Shown: positions 9,187 to 16,820, counted from the first letter of the stretch. The stretch: 27,320 nucleotides of DNA from Gammaproteobacteria bacterium (GCA_024638345.1 JAHEKL010000004.1:1-27320), one strand, 5' to 3'. Translations and numbers: made by a program. Notes: a model not told the origin generated them from the sequence alone.

Positions 9187-9618
9187 ATGAGCCAGTCCGA
9201 TCTCGCCAGGAGGCTCGCGCGCGCTGTCGATCCGTCTCGAGGTAATCCGGTCGCGCATCAGCTCGTCGAACAGATCTGGTTGGAGGTGGTCGAGGGCTCG
9301 ATCGAGACGGGCCAGCGCATGCCGACCGTGAGAGGACTCGCGATTCAGCTCGGGGTGACACCGCGGAGCGTGAAATGGGCGTACGAGGAGCTGGAGCGCC
9401 TCGGGGTGGTTTCGATCCGACCGGGTGAAGGCACCTTCGTCAAACTGGCCCCCGCATCCGACGAGGACAGAAAAAGGCGGCGGGACTTCATGGCCCTCTG
9501 CGGTGACACGGTGGCGAACGCGCGCGAGCTGGGGTTCGACGTGGATGAGCTGATCGGAGCGCTTGCGGAGTTCCGAGAAGTCGAGCGCGCGGAGTCCAAG
9601 AAGCGAGGCCCAGGATGA
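9187..9618 (+). CDS. Small GntR-family (YtrA-type) transcriptional regulator
   Basis: A 143-residue regulator with an N-terminal GntR winged helix-turn-helix at about 19-85: PVAHQLVEQIW, the P-T-V-R-G-L-A-I-Q-L-G-V recognition region, then the wing SIRPGEGTFV. The short C-terminal tail (about 55 residues, mainly helical, with FDVDELIGAL) is too small for a FadR or HutC ligand domain, which fits the YtrA subfamily. Those usually repress their own operon, often one for membrane transporters. AGGTG lies 5-9 bp before the ATG. The stop overlaps an ATG (ATGA at 9615-9618), so it is at least physically coupled to the slipin gene, which is probably its target. The 136 bp upstream region probably carries the operator, but I could not pick out a convincing palindrome. 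Confidence 0.88.
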   Translation: MSQSDLARRLARAVDPSRGNPVAHQLVEQIWLEVVEGSIETGQRMPTVRGLAIQLGVTPRSVKWAYEELERLGVVSIRPGEGTFVKLAPASDEDRKRRRDFMALCGDTVANARELGFDVDELIGALAEFREVERAESKKRGPG

Positions 9619-9682
9619 CGGATCACTCGCGCCGAGTCCTCGAGGCGGGGCTGAACCGCCCCGTCAAGGTCGCTCTCCCAGC

Positions 9683-9687
9683 AGGAG
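9683..9687 (+). promoter_or_regulatory. Ribosome binding site favouring the slipin start at 9696
   Basis: AGGAG stands 8 bp before the ATG at 9696. It competes with an upstream in-frame ATG at 9615 that overlaps the regulator's stop. The 27 residues between the two starts show no domain. Confidence 0.55.
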
Positions 9688-9695
9688 CCCGAGCC

Positions 9696-10631
9696 ATGTC
9701 CAAGAGCTCTCCCGACGACACCCGGTATCCCATTCCGGCTCTGACGGCTGGAGCCGCCGCGGGTGCCGCGATCGGGGGTGGGGTCTTTCTGGCCGGACTG
9801 GCGCCCGCGATCGCGCTCGGTGCCGGCGTGCTGGTGGCCTTCCTGACGGGCTCGTCGATCAAGTTCTCGGACCAGTGGGAGAAGGCGGTGGTGCTTCGGC
9901 TCGGACGCTACCGCGGTCTTCGGGGACCCGGTTTTTTCGGCGTCGTTCCAATCTTGGATCGGGTCAGCTACCACATCGATCAGCGCATTCGCACGACTGC
10001 CTTCGGGGCGGAGTCGTGCCTCACGCGAGACACCGTCCCGGTCAACGTGGACGCCATCGCCTTCTGGGTGGTCTACGATGCGGAGCGCGCGGCGCTTGAG
10101 GTTCAGGACTACCGGGAGGCAGTGATCCTCGCAGCTCAGACCGCGCTGCGCGATGCGATCGGAAAGCACGACCTGGCCGAGCTGATCCAGGCGCGGAAGG
10201 AGCTCGGTCAGGGGCTCCAGGAAGCGCTGGATCGAAAGATGCACGACTGGGGAATCCAGGTTCAGTCCGTCGAGATCCGGGACGTGATCATTCCGGAGGC
10301 GCTGGAAGAGGCGATGTCGCGTCAGGCTCAGGCGGAAAGGGAGCGGCAGGCGCGAATCATCCTGGGCACCGCCGAGACCGAGGTGGCCTCGAAGTTCGTC
10401 GAGGCGGCCGCACGATATCAGGAGAATCCCGCAGCGATGAACCTCCGGGCCATGAACATGCTCTACGAGAGCATCGTCAAGAGAGGCTCGCTCATGGTCG
10501 TCCCGTCCGGGCTGGCCGACTCCCTCAACGTGCCGGGCATCATGGGAATGGCGGGCGCCGCTGGGCTGTCGGTGACGGGTGAGCCCCACACGCCGTCGCA
10601 GAAGGCGAAAGAGCCAGAGGATGAGGAGTGA
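9696..10631 (+). CDS. Slipin / SPFH (band 7) membrane scaffold protein
   Basis: A 311-residue stomatin-like protein. Residues 11-47 are hydrophobic and Gly/Ala-rich (one or two TM segments). The SPFH/band-7 domain follows at about 55-215: EKAVVLRLGRYRGLRGPGFFGVVP, then the VSYHIDQRIRTT strand and a VQSVEIRDVIIPEALEEAM block that closes the domain. An Ala/Glu-rich helix (RQAQAERERQARIILGTAE) and a C-terminal Gly/Ala segment complete the slipin pattern. Such proteins oligomerise in membrane microdomains and often work with an NfeD-type protease, but no NfeD gene is present here. An in-frame ATG at 9615 would add 27 residues and give an ATGA overlap with the regulator; the AGGAG before 9696 makes the shorter form more likely. 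The 3' end overlaps the Tag gene (GTGA). Confidence 0.88.
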   Translation: MSKSSPDDTRYPIPALTAGAAAGAAIGGGVFLAGLAPAIALGAGVLVAFLTGSSIKFSDQWEKAVVLRLGRYRGLRGPGFFGVVPILDRVSYHIDQRIRTTAFGAESCLTRDTVPVNVDAIAFWVVYDAERAALEVQDYREAVILAAQTALRDAIGKHDLAELIQARKELGQGLQEALDRKMHDWGIQVQSVEIRDVIIPEALEEAMSRQAQAERERQARIILGTAETEVASKFVEAAARYQENPAAMNLRAMNMLYESIVKRGSLMVVPSGLADSLNVPGIMGMAGAAGLSVTGEPHTPSQKAKEPEDEE

Positions 10632-11215
10632 ACGAGGCTGATCGCCGAGGTCGGACCGTGCCACCTGCGCCGATGAGCTATTGCGAGTTGGCCGACCACC
10701 CCTTCCACGGTCCCTATCACGACGAGGAGTACGGCTTTCCGATCCAGGACGACGCCCGACTCTTCGAGCGGTTGATGCTGGAGGTCAACCAGGCCGGTCT
10801 TTCATGGCTTACGATCCTGAAGAAGAAAGACAACTTCCGGCGAGCCTACGACGGCTTCGACATCGATCGCGTCGCCGGGTACACCGAGCAGGACCGAGCC
10901 CGACTGCTTTCGGATTCGGGGATCATCCGCAACCGACTCAAGGTCAGCGCGGCGATCGAGAACGCGAAGCGGATTCAGGAGCTACGGGACGAGTTCGGCT
11001 CGTTCGCCTCCTGGCTGGACGTCAACCACCCGCTGTCTCTCGAGGCCTGGAGCAAGCTCTTCAAGCGGACCTTCAAGTTCACCGGAGGCGAGATCGTCCG
11101 AGAGTTTTTGGTGAGCACGGGCTACCTCCCCGGGGCCCACGACCCCGAGTGCCCGGTTTTCGCTCGGATCGCGAAGAAAGAGCCGCCCTGGATGCGAATA
11201 CCCGACGGGACCTAG
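10628..11215 (+). CDS. tag: DNA-3-methyladenine glycosylase I
   Basis: A 195-residue base-excision repair glycosylase that removes 3-methyladenine from alkylated DNA. The family features are present: Cys19, then YHDEEYGFP (His31), the helix LEVNQAGLSWLTILKKKDNF with Glu52 matching the base-recognition Glu of E. coli Tag, GIIRNRLKVSAAIENA, and C-terminal His171-x3-Cys175. Cys19, His31, His171 and Cys175 are the expected zinc ligands and all are kept. The usual Trp of YHDxEWG is Tyr here. The GTG start at 10628 overlaps the slipin stop (GTGA); an internal ATG at 10673 is the alternative and would still keep the zinc cysteine. Pairing with a regulator and a slipin suggests a stress-linked operon, which is inference. 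Confidence 0.92.
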   Translation: MNEADRRGRTVPPAPMSYCELADHPFHGPYHDEEYGFPIQDDARLFERLMLEVNQAGLSWLTILKKKDNFRRAYDGFDIDRVAGYTEQDRARLLSDSGIIRNRLKVSAAIENAKRIQELRDEFGSFASWLDVNHPLSLEAWSKLFKRTFKFTGGEIVREFLVSTGYLPGAHDPECPVFARIAKKEPPWMRIPDGT

Positions 11216-11225
11216 CAGAAGCCGC

Positions 11226-12230
11226 CTAGAGTCCCTCGATCCAGCCTCTCCACTCGTCACGCTCAAAGCCCAGATCGCGACCGCTCAGGTGGACCAGGAA
11301 GCGGTGCGCGGTCTCGCGGTGCGGTGAAGCGTCCGAGGCGAGGTGGCCCAGCACCAGATGTGTGTTGTCCGTCAGCAGGGCCGCAGCGAGCGACGGGGAG
11401 ACCTCGGTAGAGACAAGAACCTGCAGGACCGTGGGGAATCCAGCGAGGTTGGCTCCCGCTATCAGGGTGCGGAGCGTCGCGACGGACGACGCCCATTCGA
11501 CGTTTCTCGGGGCCGCCACGATCATCGAGCCTAACGCCAGATTCGCGACGGCCGAGACCCTCGCACTGGGGTCGAGCAACGCGCCCACCAGGTCCAGCCA
11601 GGCCGACTCCTCCTCCGGGAATCCGCCCAAGATCGAGGCTGCCACCGCCCGTCGCTCGGGCTGTCGATGCGTACCGAGGAGGTCCCGTGCCGCCGTCAGA
11701 TCCTCCGGGGACCGTGTCCGATCCAGCGCGGACCAGACGCGCTCGGCCGTCCCCAGGCTTCCAGGCCCGATGGGGGTCACGCCCTGGATGCCTCGAATCA
11801 GCCTGGAACCGACCGCGGCTAGAAAAATAGGATTGTCTAGCTGATAAAGATCGTCGGTCGTGGCCCAGGATTCGGGTGGCTCTCGATCGGACTCGAAGCC
11901 TCCCCGAAGGCTCAGCTCGGGCGCACGGTGAGGTTCCACAACGGTGACCAGGACATGTCCCGTCGAAGCCTGAGGAACGGTGGCGGTAGGGGCGGGAGCC
12001 AGGGTTCGCTCGACGCTCGCCCTGGGAAAACCGAGGCGCCTCAATGCCACGGGGTATTGGGTTGGAGACGGCCTCGGCGTCTGGGTCCCGAGCGAGTCGA
12101 TGACCATGTCCACGGTCCAACGCTCGAGGCCCACGAACTCCACGGGGCCCTCGGGGGTGTCGACCGCTTGAGCCGAAACGCCCGGCAGACAGACGAGCAG
12201 ACCCAGCAGGACGAAGCTACTGCTGCGCAT
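11226..12230 (-). CDS. Secreted helical-repeat (HEAT-like) protein
   Basis: A 334-residue protein that I do not recognise by family name. It has a clear signal peptide (residues 1-20, ending VSAQA). Residues 28-75 (VEFVGLERWTVDMVIDSLGTQ...) have an alpha/beta rhythm with some resemblance to a POTRA-like module; this is weak. From about residue 165 to the end there are short, Ala/Leu-rich helical pairs with Asp/Pro turns (RRAVAASILGGFPEEES, ALLDPSARVSAVANLALGSM, SPSLAAALLTDNTHLVLGHLA) that read as HEAT/ARM-type repeats, probably for protein contact in the periplasm. The start overlaps the 3' end of the M28-like gene by 14 bp and no ribosome binding site is evident, so it is likely translated by coupling and works with that peptidase. 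It converges on tag with a 10 bp gap. Confidence 0.75.
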   Translation of the reverse strand: MRSSSFVLLGLLVCLPGVSAQAVDTPEGPVEFVGLERWTVDMVIDSLGTQTPRPSPTQYPVALRRLGFPRASVERTLAPAPTATVPQASTGHVLVTVVEPHRAPELSLRGGFESDREPPESWATTDDLYQLDNPIFLAAVGSRLIRGIQGVTPIGPGSLGTAERVWSALDRTRSPEDLTAARDLLGTHRQPERRAVAASILGGFPEEESAWLDLVGALLDPSARVSAVANLALGSMIVAAPRNVEWASSVATLRTLIAGANLAGFPTVLQVLVSTEVSPSLAAALLTDNTHLVLGHLASDASPHRETAHRFLVHLSGRDLGFERDEWRGWIEGL

Positions 12231-13743
12231 CCCCGGCGCCCTGTACGGAGGTGGACGTCGCAGGCTGCAAGGATCGACGATCGAGCCGATTCACCTGGTC
12301 GATGATCCTCGCGTACGCTCGGGCCACTTGCTCGAGTCCGACGGCCGGAACCCATTCGGGGGTGTCCTGCTCCGTATGCTTGATCTCGGGAGAAGTGATG
12401 AGCTGGATCGAGGGTACGAGGCGTGCCATTCGGCTCATCTCGCCGGACGCCCCCGGCTCCATATCCCCGGTTACGCCCACGTTGAAGCGGCTCAGAGACT
12501 CCAGCGTCACGTCGAGCAGATCGGAACTTCCCCACACCCACCAACGCATAGGCGAGACGGCGTTCATCTTTCGTAGTCGAGCTCCCCAATACTTCGTCCG
12601 GGTCACCGCGACGTGCTCGAGGTTGATCGCGAGCACCGTGTTGGCCAGCCGGCTCTCGGGGTCGTCCGACAGCTGGCGGGTGCCAGGGCCTCCGTGGTGG
12701 CCCACCGACCCGAGAAACCTGAGGGTCCGAGGGCGCTCGGACTGCGGGATCGCCGCGAAATGCTCGAGAAGCCCGATCATCACTGCCATTCCCGAGGCGT
12801 TGTCGGAGGCGGCCTGAAAATACCCGTCGATGTGGGCGATGATCAGAATCTCCTCGTCCGTCGCACCGGGGAGCGTTCCCCAGACACTCGCCGCCTCGAG
12901 ATCCGGAACCATCTCGGCCTCGATCTCCAAGTTCACCACGATCCGCTCGCCACGACCCAACATTTCCCTCAGCCGCAAGCCGTCCTCGTAACCGAGATTG
13001 AATCCGGGACCGTCACCGGTTCGCTGCCACACCGCGAAGTTGTCGGAGATTCCATAAACGATTCCCACCGCGGCGGCCCCACGAGCGAACGCACGCGCCA
13101 CCGATCCCTCCGTCGCGATCGAATGACGGAGCGTTCCGGGTCTTGGAATGTCCAGGATCAGGACGGCCTTGCCCGTGACGTCCCGACCGATGTAGTCCGC
13201 CTCCGATCCCAACCCGATCCAAACGAGCTCGAGCTCGAGGCCCCCTTGCGGAGTGGAGGTCGCTCCCTGCGGGGGTCGCGCGGACTCCAGGGTGAAAGGT
13301 CGCCCGCCCGCCACGAATTCGATGTCGAAACTCAGAAGCCGCCACTGGGGGTCCAGATTGAACGGCTCCCTGTGGACATCCACCAGACCGTGGTCGCGGA
13401 AGTGGCGCTCGACCCACTCCTGCGTGGCTTCGTGCCCCCAGGTGCCGACGTTTCGACCCCAGAAGAGATTGCCTCGATCGCGATCCTCGAGGGAGATCCG
13501 ATCGACCTCCAGGAGGAGCTCCTTGAGATGGGCCCCCTCGAGGTCGGAATAGGGTCGATCCTCCGCCCTGAGCGGAACCCGCAGAAAAGCGTCATCGCGA
13601 ATTTCCCCGGTGGAGTCCAAGAGCGGCTGACCGAGGGGATTGGGTGTGGGTTCTTGCGCGTTGAGCCCGGATGAGCAGGCCATCGTCAGGAACAGCGAGA
13701 CGAGCAGAATGTACCCAGGTGGACCGAGCAGCCGAGTTCGCAT
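12217..13743 (-). CDS. M28-family (PA-domain) peptidase-like exported protein, atypical active site
   Basis: A 508-residue exported protein with M28 aminopeptidase architecture. An N-terminal hydrophobic segment (11-20) is followed by MACSSGLNAQ, so it is either a lipoprotein (Cys23) or cut after AQ. An inserted PA-like domain lies at about 175-285 (GKAVLILDIPRPG, ARGAAAVGIVYG). The catalytic domain follows: IIAHIDGYFQAASDNASGMA supplies His304 and Asp314 and KHTEQDTPEW supplies His456, as in M28. The normal Glu-Glu pair is missing: the matching stretch is FLGSVGHHGGPG (343-354), and the next ligand position is Glu376 instead of Asp. It may bind metal differently, use other chemistry, or only bind peptides. 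CGGAG lies 7 bp before the ATG at 13743; upstream in-frame ATGs (13773, 13803) are less likely. Divergent from the hydrolase at 13820. Confidence 0.82.
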   Translation of the reverse strand: MRTRLLGPPGYILLVSLFLTMACSSGLNAQEPTPNPLGQPLLDSTGEIRDDAFLRVPLRAEDRPYSDLEGAHLKELLLEVDRISLEDRDRGNLFWGRNVGTWGHEATQEWVERHFRDHGLVDVHREPFNLDPQWRLLSFDIEFVAGGRPFTLESARPPQGATSTPQGGLELELVWIGLGSEADYIGRDVTGKAVLILDIPRPGTLRHSIATEGSVARAFARGAAAVGIVYGISDNFAVWQRTGDGPGFNLGYEDGLRLREMLGRGERIVVNLEIEAEMVPDLEAASVWGTLPGATDEEILIIAHIDGYFQAASDNASGMAVMIGLLEHFAAIPQSERPRTLRFLGSVGHHGGPGTRQLSDDPESRLANTVLAINLEHVAVTRTKYWGARLRKMNAVSPMRWWVWGSSDLLDVTLESLSRFNVGVTGDMEPGASGEMSRMARLVPSIQLITSPEIKHTEQDTPEWVPAVGLEQVARAYARIIDQVNRLDRRSLQPATSTSVQGAGDAQQ

Positions 13744-13805
13744 GTCGGGGCTCCGTAGGAGGGGACGCTCCATAATCTGAAGCTCCCGACCTGATCGTGG
13801 CAAAC

Positions 13806-13810
13806 GGAGG
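13806..13810 (+). promoter_or_regulatory. Ribosome binding site for a GTG-started hydrolase
   Basis: GGAGG lies 9 bp before the GTG at 13820 and decides that start; the first ATG in frame is far inside the conserved domain. Confidence 0.7.
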
Positions 13811-13819
13811 ACGGAACGC

Positions 13820-14464
13820 GTGCAGATCCCCGCTCCCCACGGGCACCTGGAGGGTCATCTCAGACCGGCGGACGCGCCTCGTCGGGGGAGCGCTGTCGTA
13901 TGCCACCCCCACCCCGAGCATGGCGGCACCATGCATACCAAAGCGGTGTTTCGCACCGCGCAGGCCCTGGCGGAGATCGGTTTCGATGCGTACCGGTTCA
14001 ACTTCCGGGGCGTCGGGACGAGCACCGGATCCTTTGGGGGAGGCGAAGGTGAGAGGGAGGACGTTCGCGCCGTTCTGGACTGGTGCGAGGCGCACCGACC
14101 CGACCTGCCGATACTGCTGGCAGGGTTCTCCTTTGGAGCCAGAGTCGGACTCGCAGTCGGAGCCGTGGATCCGAGGCCGAAGGCGCTGCTCGGACTAGGT
14201 CTGCCCCTCGCCATGTACGATTTCGGATTTCTGAACGGGATCGACAGGCCGTTGCTCGTGATTCAGGGGGAGCTTGACGAATTCGGAGGCGCGGAGGCAC
14301 TGGAGCGGTTCGCCGCGGACCTCGCTGGTCCCATCACCGCCCGCGCGATCGAAGGAGCCGATCACTATTTCAACGATCACTTCGAGGAACTGCAGACTAT
14401 CGTGAGGGAGTACTTCACCCGGGGTCCGGGCGCTGCGCCGTTTCCGGTTCCCGAGTCCACCTGA
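13820..14464 (+). CDS. Alpha/beta hydrolase (dienelactone-hydrolase-like, CHPHP type)
   Basis: A 214-residue cytoplasmic hydrolase with no signal peptide, starting at GTG. It carries the CHPHPEHGGTMHTK motif (28-41) typical of a compact bacterial alpha/beta-hydrolase group, then YRFNFRGVGTSTG (58-70), the nucleophile elbow AGFSFGAR (Ser104), a probable acid in GELDEFG (Asp153) and His182 in EGADHYFNDH. The triad is therefore intact. Members are usually annotated as dienelactone hydrolase or carboxylesterase-like; the physiological ester or thioester is unknown. It heads a same-strand run of five genes with gaps of 18, 27, -4 and 13 bp, which includes a cobalamin adenosyltransferase and a second hydrolase, so they are probably one operon. 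Its upstream region (76 bp) is shared with the divergent M28-like gene. Confidence 0.88.
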   Translation: MQIPAPHGHLEGHLRPADAPRRGSAVVCHPHPEHGGTMHTKAVFRTAQALAEIGFDAYRFNFRGVGTSTGSFGGGEGEREDVRAVLDWCEAHRPDLPILLAGFSFGARVGLAVGAVDPRPKALLGLGLPLAMYDFGFLNGIDRPLLVIQGELDEFGGAEALERFAADLAGPITARAIEGADHYFNDHFEELQTIVREYFTRGPGAAPFPVPEST

Positions 14465-14482
14465 GCAGCCGGGAGCCGCCTG

Positions 14483-14755
14483 GTGCGAAATCGGAAGAAG
14501 ATCCTTGCCAGCCTGGAGGCCACCTATCGTGAAGCCTTCGGGCGCGCCGAAGAGAGGGACGACTCCGACGAGATGGTTCGACTGGATTTGGACTTTCAAC
14601 GGGACCAGATCCAGCTCGAGGTCCTGCTCGACATCCGCGATTTGCTCATGTCGGAGCAGACGGAGCCCGAGCGGGAGCAGAAGTCCCTGATCGAGGAGGG
14701 CTCGGCTCTGATCGAGAAGGCCGGTGCTCTTCGCAGAATGACTCGCCTCCTCTAA
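14483..14755 (+). CDS. Small charged coiled-coil protein, unknown function
   Basis: A 90-residue protein I cannot name. It is almost wholly helical with heptad-like spacing of Leu/Ile (ILASLEATYREAF, QIQLEVLLDIRDLLM, LIEEGSALIEKAGALRRMTRLL), rich in Glu/Arg, and has no cysteine or signal peptide. It could be a small dimeric partner protein. It starts at GTG with GGGAG 7 bp upstream, 18 bp after the hydrolase and 27 bp before the cobalamin adenosyltransferase, in the same predicted operon. The tight packing and ribosome binding site argue that it is a real gene. Confidence 0.7.
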   Translation: MRNRKKILASLEATYREAFGRAEERDDSDEMVRLDLDFQRDQIQLEVLLDIRDLLMSEQTEPEREQKSLIEEGSALIEKAGALRRMTRLL

Positions 14756-14782
14756 ACGGCTGCCACGCTGGAGTCCACCCGA

Positions 14783-15343
14783 TTGAAGATCTATACCCGT
14801 ACCGGCGACACGGGCGACACTGCCCTCTTCGGCGGGGGACGTGTGCCCAAGGACCACCCTCGCGTGGCCGCCTGCGGAGCGATCGATGAGTTGAACGCCT
14901 TCATCGGTCGTGCGATCGGCGATGTGAGGACCGATCGTATCCGTGGGTATCTCACCCTGATCCAGCACGATCTCTTCACCCTGGGCTCCCACATGGCATC
15001 GCCCCCAACGGATCGGGGCGCAGCGGGCACCACTCTGCCACCGTTTCCCGAGAACCGACCTCGGGAGATGGAGAGCTGGATCGACGAGGCCGATACCACT
15101 CTGGCCCCGCTCACCGAGTTCATCTTGCCGGGAGGCACCGCGGGCGCGTGCGCTCTCCATATCTGTCGCACCGTGTGCCGAAGGGCGGAGCGATCGGCAG
15201 TGGGAGTGGCTCGGAGCGATTCCTCGGCTGCCTTCTCCGTTCGGTACCTGAACCGGCTCTCGGATCTACTATTCGTGTTGGCCAGGATCGAGAATCAGGT
15301 GGCCGGTGTGCCCGATGCCCCCTGGAGCCAGGAGTCGGAGTGA
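14783..15343 (+). CDS. pduO: Cob(I)alamin adenosyltransferase, PduO/MmaB type
   Basis: A 186-residue ATP:cob(I)alamin adenosyltransferase, which makes adenosylcobalamin for B12-dependent enzymes such as methylmalonyl-CoA mutase. Family signatures: IYTRTGDTGDTALFGGGRVPKD near the N-terminus (ATP-binding loop), AACGAIDELNAFIG, LTLIQHDLFTLGSHMA, and C-terminal RTVCRRAERSAVG and SVRYLNRLSDLLFVLAR, which carry the conserved Arg and Asp residues of the active site. Length is normal. The start is TTG at 14783 with GGAG 9 bp upstream; the conserved KIYTRTGD begins right there, so the rare start codon is well supported. Its stop overlaps the GTG start of the next hydrolase. No mutase or other B12-dependent enzyme is visible in the window. 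Confidence 0.93.
   Translation: MKIYTRTGDTGDTALFGGGRVPKDHPRVAACGAIDELNAFIGRAIGDVRTDRIRGYLTLIQHDLFTLGSHMASPPTDRGAAGTTLPPFPENRPREMESWIDEADTTLAPLTEFILPGGTAGACALHICRTVCRRAERSAVGVARSDSSAAFSVRYLNRLSDLLFVLARIENQVAGVPDAPWSQESE
15330..15334 (+). promoter_or_regulatory. Ribosome binding site for the second operon hydrolase
   Basis: AGGAG lies 5 bp before the GTG at 15340, inside the last codons of the adenosyltransferase. It selects this start over the longer open frame that reaches back to 15148. Confidence 0.65.
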
Positions 15344-16194
15344 TCCAGCGTCCCTTCTCGATTCCGCTGGCCGATGGAGAGACGATCCACGGCGATCTCA
15401 GACTACCCGAGGGCGAGCCTCCGTTGACGGCGGTCGTCGTGACCCACGGATTCAAGGGCTTCAAGGACTGGGGCTTCTTCCCGTATCTCTGCGCGTGCCT
15501 CGCGGGGGACGGCCACGCGGTCGTGTCGTTCAACTTCTCGCGCAACGGCATCGGGGATCATCCCATGGAGTTCACCGAGCTCGAGACGTTCGCTCGGAAC
15601 ACGCTGAGCCGGGAAGTCGACGAGATTCTGACCGTGCTGCGGGAGGTGCGCAGTGGGGGACTTCTGCAGGTTCCGCCCACGAGGGTCGGGCTCTTCGGAC
15701 ATTCGAGGGGTGGTGGCGACGCTGTGATCGCCGCCCGTGACGACGGTCGGCTCGACGCCCTGGTGACGTGGGCGGGGATCGCGACCTTCGACCGCTGGCC
15801 CGAAGACCTGAAGAAGCAGTGGCGGGCCAAGGGACGAATCCACGTGCTGAACACGCGCACCGGGCAGGAAATGCCGCTCGACGTCGCGCTGCTCGAAGAC
15901 TTCGAGCAGAATCGACAGCGGCTCGACATCGAACGAGCGGCTCAGGGGCTCTTGGAGCTCCCCTGGCTGATCGTGCACGGGGAAACCGACGCTTCCGTCT
16001 CGGTGGAGGACGCGGAGAGGCTCGCCACAGCTGATCCACACCTCGAGTTGGAGCGGATTCCCGACGCTGGTCACGCCTTCGAGGCTGCGCACCCCTTCGA
16101 GGGCTCGACGCCGCAGCTGGATCATGCGCTTCGGTTGAGCCGGGAGCACTTCAGGCGTCATCTGGTGAGCGAGGGGAAACGCGCTGAAGAGTGA
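15340..16194 (+). CDS. Alpha/beta hydrolase (acyl-peptidase/esterase-like)
   Basis: A 284-residue cytoplasmic alpha/beta-hydrolase. Motifs: VVVTHGFKGFKDWGFFPYL (oxyanion side, 32-50), VVSFNFSRNGIG (61-72), the nucleophile elbow LFGHSRGGG (Ser122), a probable acid in VHGETDASVS (Asp217) and His245 in PDAGHAFEAAHPF. The HGFKGFKDW and FNFSRNG stretches mark a subfamily of uncharacterised esterases. It starts at GTG, overlapping the adenosyltransferase stop (GTGA), so translation is probably coupled. It is the second hydrolase in the same run; the two are not close copies. Substrate unknown. Confidence 0.88.
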   Translation: MIQRPFSIPLADGETIHGDLRLPEGEPPLTAVVVTHGFKGFKDWGFFPYLCACLAGDGHAVVSFNFSRNGIGDHPMEFTELETFARNTLSREVDEILTVLREVRSGGLLQVPPTRVGLFGHSRGGGDAVIAARDDGRLDALVTWAGIATFDRWPEDLKKQWRAKGRIHVLNTRTGQEMPLDVALLEDFEQNRQRLDIERAAQGLLELPWLIVHGETDASVSVEDAERLATADPHLELERIPDAGHAFEAAHPFEGSTPQLDHALRLSREHFRRHLVSEGKRAEE

Positions 16195-16207
16195 ACGCGG
16201 GCTCCGC

Positions 16208-16816
16208 ATGGGAGAGCGAATCTCTTCCGCGGCGAAGCAGTCGGGTCTGAGCCCGACGGATATCGGCCGGGTGCTCACGGCGTACGCAATAGCGATGGGT
16301 CCGAGAGAGGTCGGCCCTCGAGCCGCCGCCTCCGACCAGCATCCTTCCTTCCTCCATCCGGGCCGGACGGTCCTCATCCTGTTGCAGGATGTGGAAGAGT
16401 CCGATCCGAGGGCGCTCGCTCTCGGAGCTTTGGCCGAGAGCCGTGATATCCTCTGGTCGGTGACCGACACAGACGCGGCCCTCGCGCTTCAGGTTTTCGG
16501 AGAGCAGGGGACCGAGGTGCTCGATTGGTGGCGTGCCCTTCCCTTTCCGAATTGGTTCGGGAGCGACGAGGAGGAGACCGCGACGGAGGAATACACCGAG
16601 CGCCTGGTCACCGCTGCAGAGCCCCAGCAGCGAATCGTGCTGGCGGAGGCGCTGGACCATCTACGCCACGCCCATCTGTGGGTGGACGGGAGCGAGCAGA
16701 CCCGGGCGGCCGATCTCGCCAGCACCGTACTGGGTCCCGTGGCCGAGCGACTTCATCCGACCCTGGGACGCCGCTACGAGTGGTGGAATCGACGGGTGGG
16801 CTCGGCCCTCCGTTAG
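16208..16816 (+). CDS. Uncharacterised protein with degenerate RSH-type HD-like region
   Basis: A 202-residue soluble, mostly helical protein. Residues 45-66 (HPSFLHPGRTVLILLQDVEESD) resemble the region around the HDxxED motif of RelA/SpoT-type ppGpp hydrolases, where an LLHDVVEDT-like block is usual. Here the key His is Gln60, while the Asp and two acidic residues remain. Later helices (RIVLAEALDHLRHAHLW) also have the flavour of an HD domain. This likeness is from pattern only and could be chance. If homologous, the hydrolase site is incomplete. It starts 13 bp after the hydrolase stop, ends the five-gene run, and its stop lies 4 bp from that of a convergent gene. No strong ribosome binding site is visible before the ATG at 16208. 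Confidence 0.65.
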   Translation: MGERISSAAKQSGLSPTDIGRVLTAYAIAMGPREVGPRAAASDQHPSFLHPGRTVLILLQDVEESDPRALALGALAESRDILWSVTDTDAALALQVFGEQGTEVLDWWRALPFPNWFGSDEEETATEEYTERLVTAAEPQQRIVLAEALDHLRHAHLWVDGSEQTRAADLASTVLGPVAERLHPTLGRRYEWWNRRVGSALR

Positions 16817-16820
16817 CGGC

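Noticed and set aside
9345..10664. A 439-codon minus-strand frame opposite the regulator and slipin
   Set aside because: It is a shadow of the slipin and regulator genes, whose domains are clear, and has low-complexity Arg/Ser composition.
13820..16194. The two hydrolases of the five-gene run as a tandem duplication
   Set aside because: Their motifs differ (CHPHP/GFSFGA against THGFKGF/GHSRGG) and lengths are 214 and 284 residues, so they are separate subfamilies.
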